A stretch of 64,000 nt of DNA from Pseudomonas sp. GM78 (lineage in GTDB: Bacteria > Pseudomonadota > Gammaproteobacteria > Pseudomonadales > Pseudomonadaceae), in the NCBI RefSeq assembly GCF_000282475.1, contig NZ_AKJF01000094.1:53777-117776 (forward strand), written 5' to 3'. The translations under genes and the position numbers were made by a program. Numbering within the stretch: position 1 is the first letter of the stretch; each line of letters opens with the position of its first letter. Shown here piece after piece: positions 59,993-64,000 of the stretch. The notes below the pieces were generated by a model, which was not told where the DNA came from, did no database searches, and saw only the letters and a list, made by a program, of their open reading frames with translations.

Positions 59993-62725
59993 ATGCCTGA
60001 CCGCCCGAATCTTCTGGCACGCCTCACGCTCGTCCCGACCTTCGACGACTCGGCGGATGAGCGACTTGCTGCGGGCGGCACCGCTGATACGATCCTCCAC
60101 GCATCGCCCATTCACCCGGAAAAATTTCGCATTCCGGGTTCGGCGGCCAGCCACCTGCAACGTGCTCATCTGCTGGATCGCCTGGATAACCCGGACCCTG
60201 CCCGGCTTATCCTGATCGAGGCCGCGGCGGGCTTCGGCAAAACCACGTTGCTGCGCCAGTACCGGGAGCGCTGCCTGGCCCAGGGTCGCCAGGTGCTGTG
60301 GTTGACACTGGACGGCTCCGACAATGACCTGCGACGCCTGGCGGCGCACTTGCACGTCGCCTTGCAGGCGCTCGACAGTGACGAGAAATCGAGTGACCTC
60401 AGCCCTCAGGCGTTGCTCGACAAACTGGCCGTACGGGCCCCGCCCTTCGCGATTTTTCTCGACGATTTCGAAACGCTGGAATCTGCCCAGGCACTGGATT
60501 TCGTGCGACGCTTGCTGAAGACCCTGCCCAATGGCGGGTTGCTGGTCATCGCCTCGAGAACCACACCGGATATCGCCCTGGGCCGTTTGCGCGCCCATGG
60601 GCAGATGCTCGACATCGACACCGACGACCTGCGCATGAGCCTGGGCGAGACCACGACCTTCATCCGCGAAAAGTGCGGCCTGGACCTTGAAGATGCCGAG
60701 ATCGCCGCGCTGCAGCAACGCACCGAAGGCTGGATCACCGCGCTGTACCTGAGCACCCTGTCGCTGCGAGGGCGAAAGGCGCCAAGGGATTTCGTCGACT
60801 CGCTGTTCGGCGCGAACCTGGAGCTGACCGATTACCTGGCCGAAGACATTCTCGCGCGGCAAACCGGGGAATGTCGGCAGTTCCTGCTGTGCAGCAGCGT
60901 CCTCGAGCGTTTCAGTGCAACGCTCTGCGATGCGGTGTTTGCCCGTAATGACAGCCAGACGATGATCGACTTCCTGCAACGCGCCAACCTGTTCATCCAG
61001 GCCACGGATGAACACTTGAAGTGGTTCCGTTACCACCCCTTGTTCGCCGAATTCCTGCGACGCGCGCTTGAGCGCCAGCATCCCGGTCAGGCTGAAAAAC
61101 TGCACGCTGCGGCTGCCCGTTGGTACCTGGATAACCATCAGCCGGTGGCTGCGATCGAACACTGCCTGCTGGCGGGTGACACGCAGGGTGCAAGCCAACA
61201 GATCGACCGCCATCTGGACCCGTTGATCGATGCCGGCCGCCTGCGTCTATTGCTGCGCTGGTTCGAACAGATTCCTGCCCGGCAGCTGGATGCCTATCCC
61301 CGCCTGGTCCTTGCCCATGCCTGGACACTGGTGCTCGATCGCCGTTACCAGGACGCCATGCAGCGCATCGAGCACCATCGCGCCAGCCCGCAGACCGATA
61401 CGATTCGCTGCCTCTTGCAGGTATTCACCGATCAGATCGATGCGGCGTATACCACGGGCCTGGCGCAGATCGAACGCATATCACCGCAAGATATCCTGCA
61501 GTACGGCATGCTCGCCACGACGCTGGCCTACTGCATGGTCGCGACCGGTCGCCATGAGCAGGCCAGGGGTTTGTTGACGCAGATGGTCAGCCAGGGGGCG
61601 CAGAACCGTTCGGTCATCGTCGATACCATTGTCGTTTGTGTGTCGTCCATCCTCGACCTGATCCAGGGACGCCTGCAAAGCGCCGTCGCCCGGCTGCACG
61701 CAGCCAGCGTGGATCAGGCACAAGCGCCCGAAGGCAAATGGTCCGGTGGCAGGCCCTCGCTGGATATCCTGCGGGCACTGACCCACTATGAAAAAGACGA
61801 GCTGCCCCAGGCCCGGCAGCTGCTGGTGGATATCCCCGCGCACGCCCTGGACAGCGGTGGCCCGGACCCGATGATCGTGCGCCATGTACTGCTCGCCAGA
61901 ATCGCCTGGCAGCAAGGTCAACGTGACGCCTGGGTGCAACAACTGGCGGAGCTTGAGCAATTGGGTCGGCGCAGCGGGTCGTTGCGCATGCACTGTGCGG
62001 CCTGGCTGGAGCGCGCCCGTGTCGCAACGCTGGAAAACCGTCTGGATATCGCGGCACAGGCGCTGCATAACGCCGATCTGGCGGGGCATTGGGATCGACC
62101 CGACCTGTTGCTGTACAGCTGCGATAGCGACACCCCGTTCATCGCCCGGCAACGCCTGCGCATCTTCAAGGCTGAGTACGATAGCGCCGCGGCGGCGCTG
62201 CAACCGGCGCTTACCCAGGCACTGGAGCGCCAGCAGCACCGGCGGGCGTTGAAGTTGCGCTTGCTGCATGCGCTGGCACTGGAAGGCCTGGGCAGGCACA
62301 AAGAGGCGCTGGACACCTTGACCAAGGCGTTGCTTCTGGCGAGTGACGAAGGGTTCATCCGCACCTTTATCGATGAAGGCCCGGCCTTGGCAAAACTGCT
62401 GCAGCGATGGGCCGTGTCCTTTCAGGCGCAATGCAAGAACCTCGGTATCGACCCGGATTTCCTCAGCGACCTGCTACAACGCGCCAGCACCTGGAGCGCA
62501 TTGCCTGAGGCTGTGGTCGACGATCTCGAATCCCGACTGACGACTCGCGAGTTCCACGTCATCCGGCTGTTGGCTGCCGGCAATCGCAACCGCGCCATTG
62601 CCGAGCAGATGCATTTATCCGAACACACGGTGAAGACCCACCTGCGCAACGTCAGCGCGAAACTGGGGGCCCGCAGTCGCACAGAGGTCGTCGCCATCGC
62701 GCGCGCCAAGGGTCTGCTCGATTGA
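59993..62725 (+). CDS. MalT/LAL-family LuxR transcriptional activator
   Basis: 910 residues from the ATG at 59993, with GGAG six bases upstream; a frame 28 codons longer is possible. STAND ATPase marks are EAAAGFGKTTLLRQYR and FAIFLDDFE. The helical repeat region spans residues 350-820. The C-terminal LuxR helix-turn-helix reads LTTREFHVIRLLAAGNRNRA then LSEHTVKTHLRNVSAKLGA. It is divergent from the acyl-CoA set, 248 bp away, so it is a second candidate activator of that pathway. It is a paralogue of the regulator at 49673. Confidence 0.92.
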   Translation: MPDRPNLLARLTLVPTFDDSADERLAAGGTADTILHASPIHPEKFRIPGSAASHLQRAHLLDRLDNPDPARLILIEAAAGFGKTTLLRQYRERCLAQGRQVLWLTLDGSDNDLRRLAAHLHVALQALDSDEKSSDLSPQALLDKLAVRAPPFAIFLDDFETLESAQALDFVRRLLKTLPNGGLLVIASRTTPDIALGRLRAHGQMLDIDTDDLRMSLGETTTFIREKCGLDLEDAEIAALQQRTEGWITALYLSTLSLRGRKAPRDFVDSLFGANLELTDYLAEDILARQTGECRQFLLCSSVLERFSATLCDAVFARNDSQTMIDFLQRANLFIQATDEHLKWFRYHPLFAEFLRRALERQHPGQAEKLHAAAARWYLDNHQPVAAIEHCLLAGDTQGASQQIDRHLDPLIDAGRLRLLLRWFEQIPARQLDAYPRLVLAHAWTLVLDRRYQDAMQRIEHHRASPQTDTIRCLLQVFTDQIDAAYTTGLAQIERISPQDILQYGMLATTLAYCMVATGRHEQARGLLTQMVSQGAQNRSVIVDTIVVCVSSILDLIQGRLQSAVARLHAASVDQAQAPEGKWSGGRPSLDILRALTHYEKDELPQARQLLVDIPAHALDSGGPDPMIVRHVLLARIAWQQGQRDAWVQQLAELEQLGRRSGSLRMHCAAWLERARVATLENRLDIAAQALHNADLAGHWDRPDLLLYSCDSDTPFIARQRLRIFKAEYDSAAAALQPALTQALERQQHRRALKLRLLHALALEGLGRHKEALDTLTKALLLASDEGFIRTFIDEGPALAKLLQRWAVSFQAQCKNLGIDPDFLSDLLQRASTWSALPEAVVDDLESRLTTREFHVIRLLAAGNRNRAIAEQMHLSEHTVKTHLRNVSAKLGARSRTEVVAIARAKGLLD

Positions 62726-62731
62726 TGACTG

Positions 62732-64000
<1,269 letters not shown>

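Overview
The window looks like a chromosomal segment of a Pseudomonas of the P. fluorescens type. The sequence is GC-rich, has Pseudomonas-style REP palindromes (GGAGCGAGCCTGCTCGCGA type) between genes, many LysR, AraC and LuxR regulators, a creatinase whose known active-site numbering matches the P. putida enzyme exactly, Csu-type pili and a cobalamin riboswitch. No rRNA, tRNA, CRISPR array, phage or complete insertion sequence was seen. Family calls rest on reading translations by eye; no database search was run.

Layout. (1) 1-8988: a minus-strand catabolic operon led by a TMADH/DgcA-like flavoprotein, then a DddP-like M24 enzyme, an amino-acid-type ABC importer, an Ldh-family dehydrogenase and a partial LysR gene. 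A divergent TetR gene and a perfect 37-bp palindrome sit at its head. (2) 9404-14307: a sulfatase, a small P-loop protein, a GntR remnant cut at a REP element, a LysR regulator and azlCD. (3) 14410-20882: a Csu chaperone-usher pilus operon with four small subunits, chaperone, usher and tip. (4) 20932-27646: a guanidino-compound region with Tat-exported agmatine deiminase, creatinase, an MHS transporter and two GlxA-type regulators. One of these regulators begins with the first 18 codons of an L-serine dehydratase. (5) 27862-33150: small envelope genes, then a visibly AT-richer block with two unrecognised proteins, a regulator made of two tandem LuxR HTH domains, and a VOC protein. (6) 33239-38507: a GlxA regulator, a TDT/SLAC1-like channel, an SMR pump and copAB.

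(7) 38621-44113: a Fur-box TonB receptor, then a cobalamin riboswitch driving a BtuFCD-like importer. (8) 44121-47128: a LuxR regulator, an orphan EutH-like transporter and an SDR dehydrogenase. (9) 47287-52366: a TRIC-like channel, a DUF417 protein with an AraC regulator, and a MalT/LAL regulator. (10) 52534-62725: an acyl-CoA catabolic operon (CoA ligase, dehydrogenase, SDR, two MaoC-type proteins, thiolase, CoA-transferase) followed by a second LAL regulator. (11) 62732-64000: a mosaic in which a third LAL regulator is cut and abuts an internal fragment of a FadB-type 3-hydroxyacyl-CoA dehydrogenase.

The strongest candidates for something undescribed are the AT-rich block with the double-HTH regulator (30456-32616), the serine-dehydratase/regulator fusion (26567-27646), and the DddP-like/flavoprotein operon with its palindromic operator.
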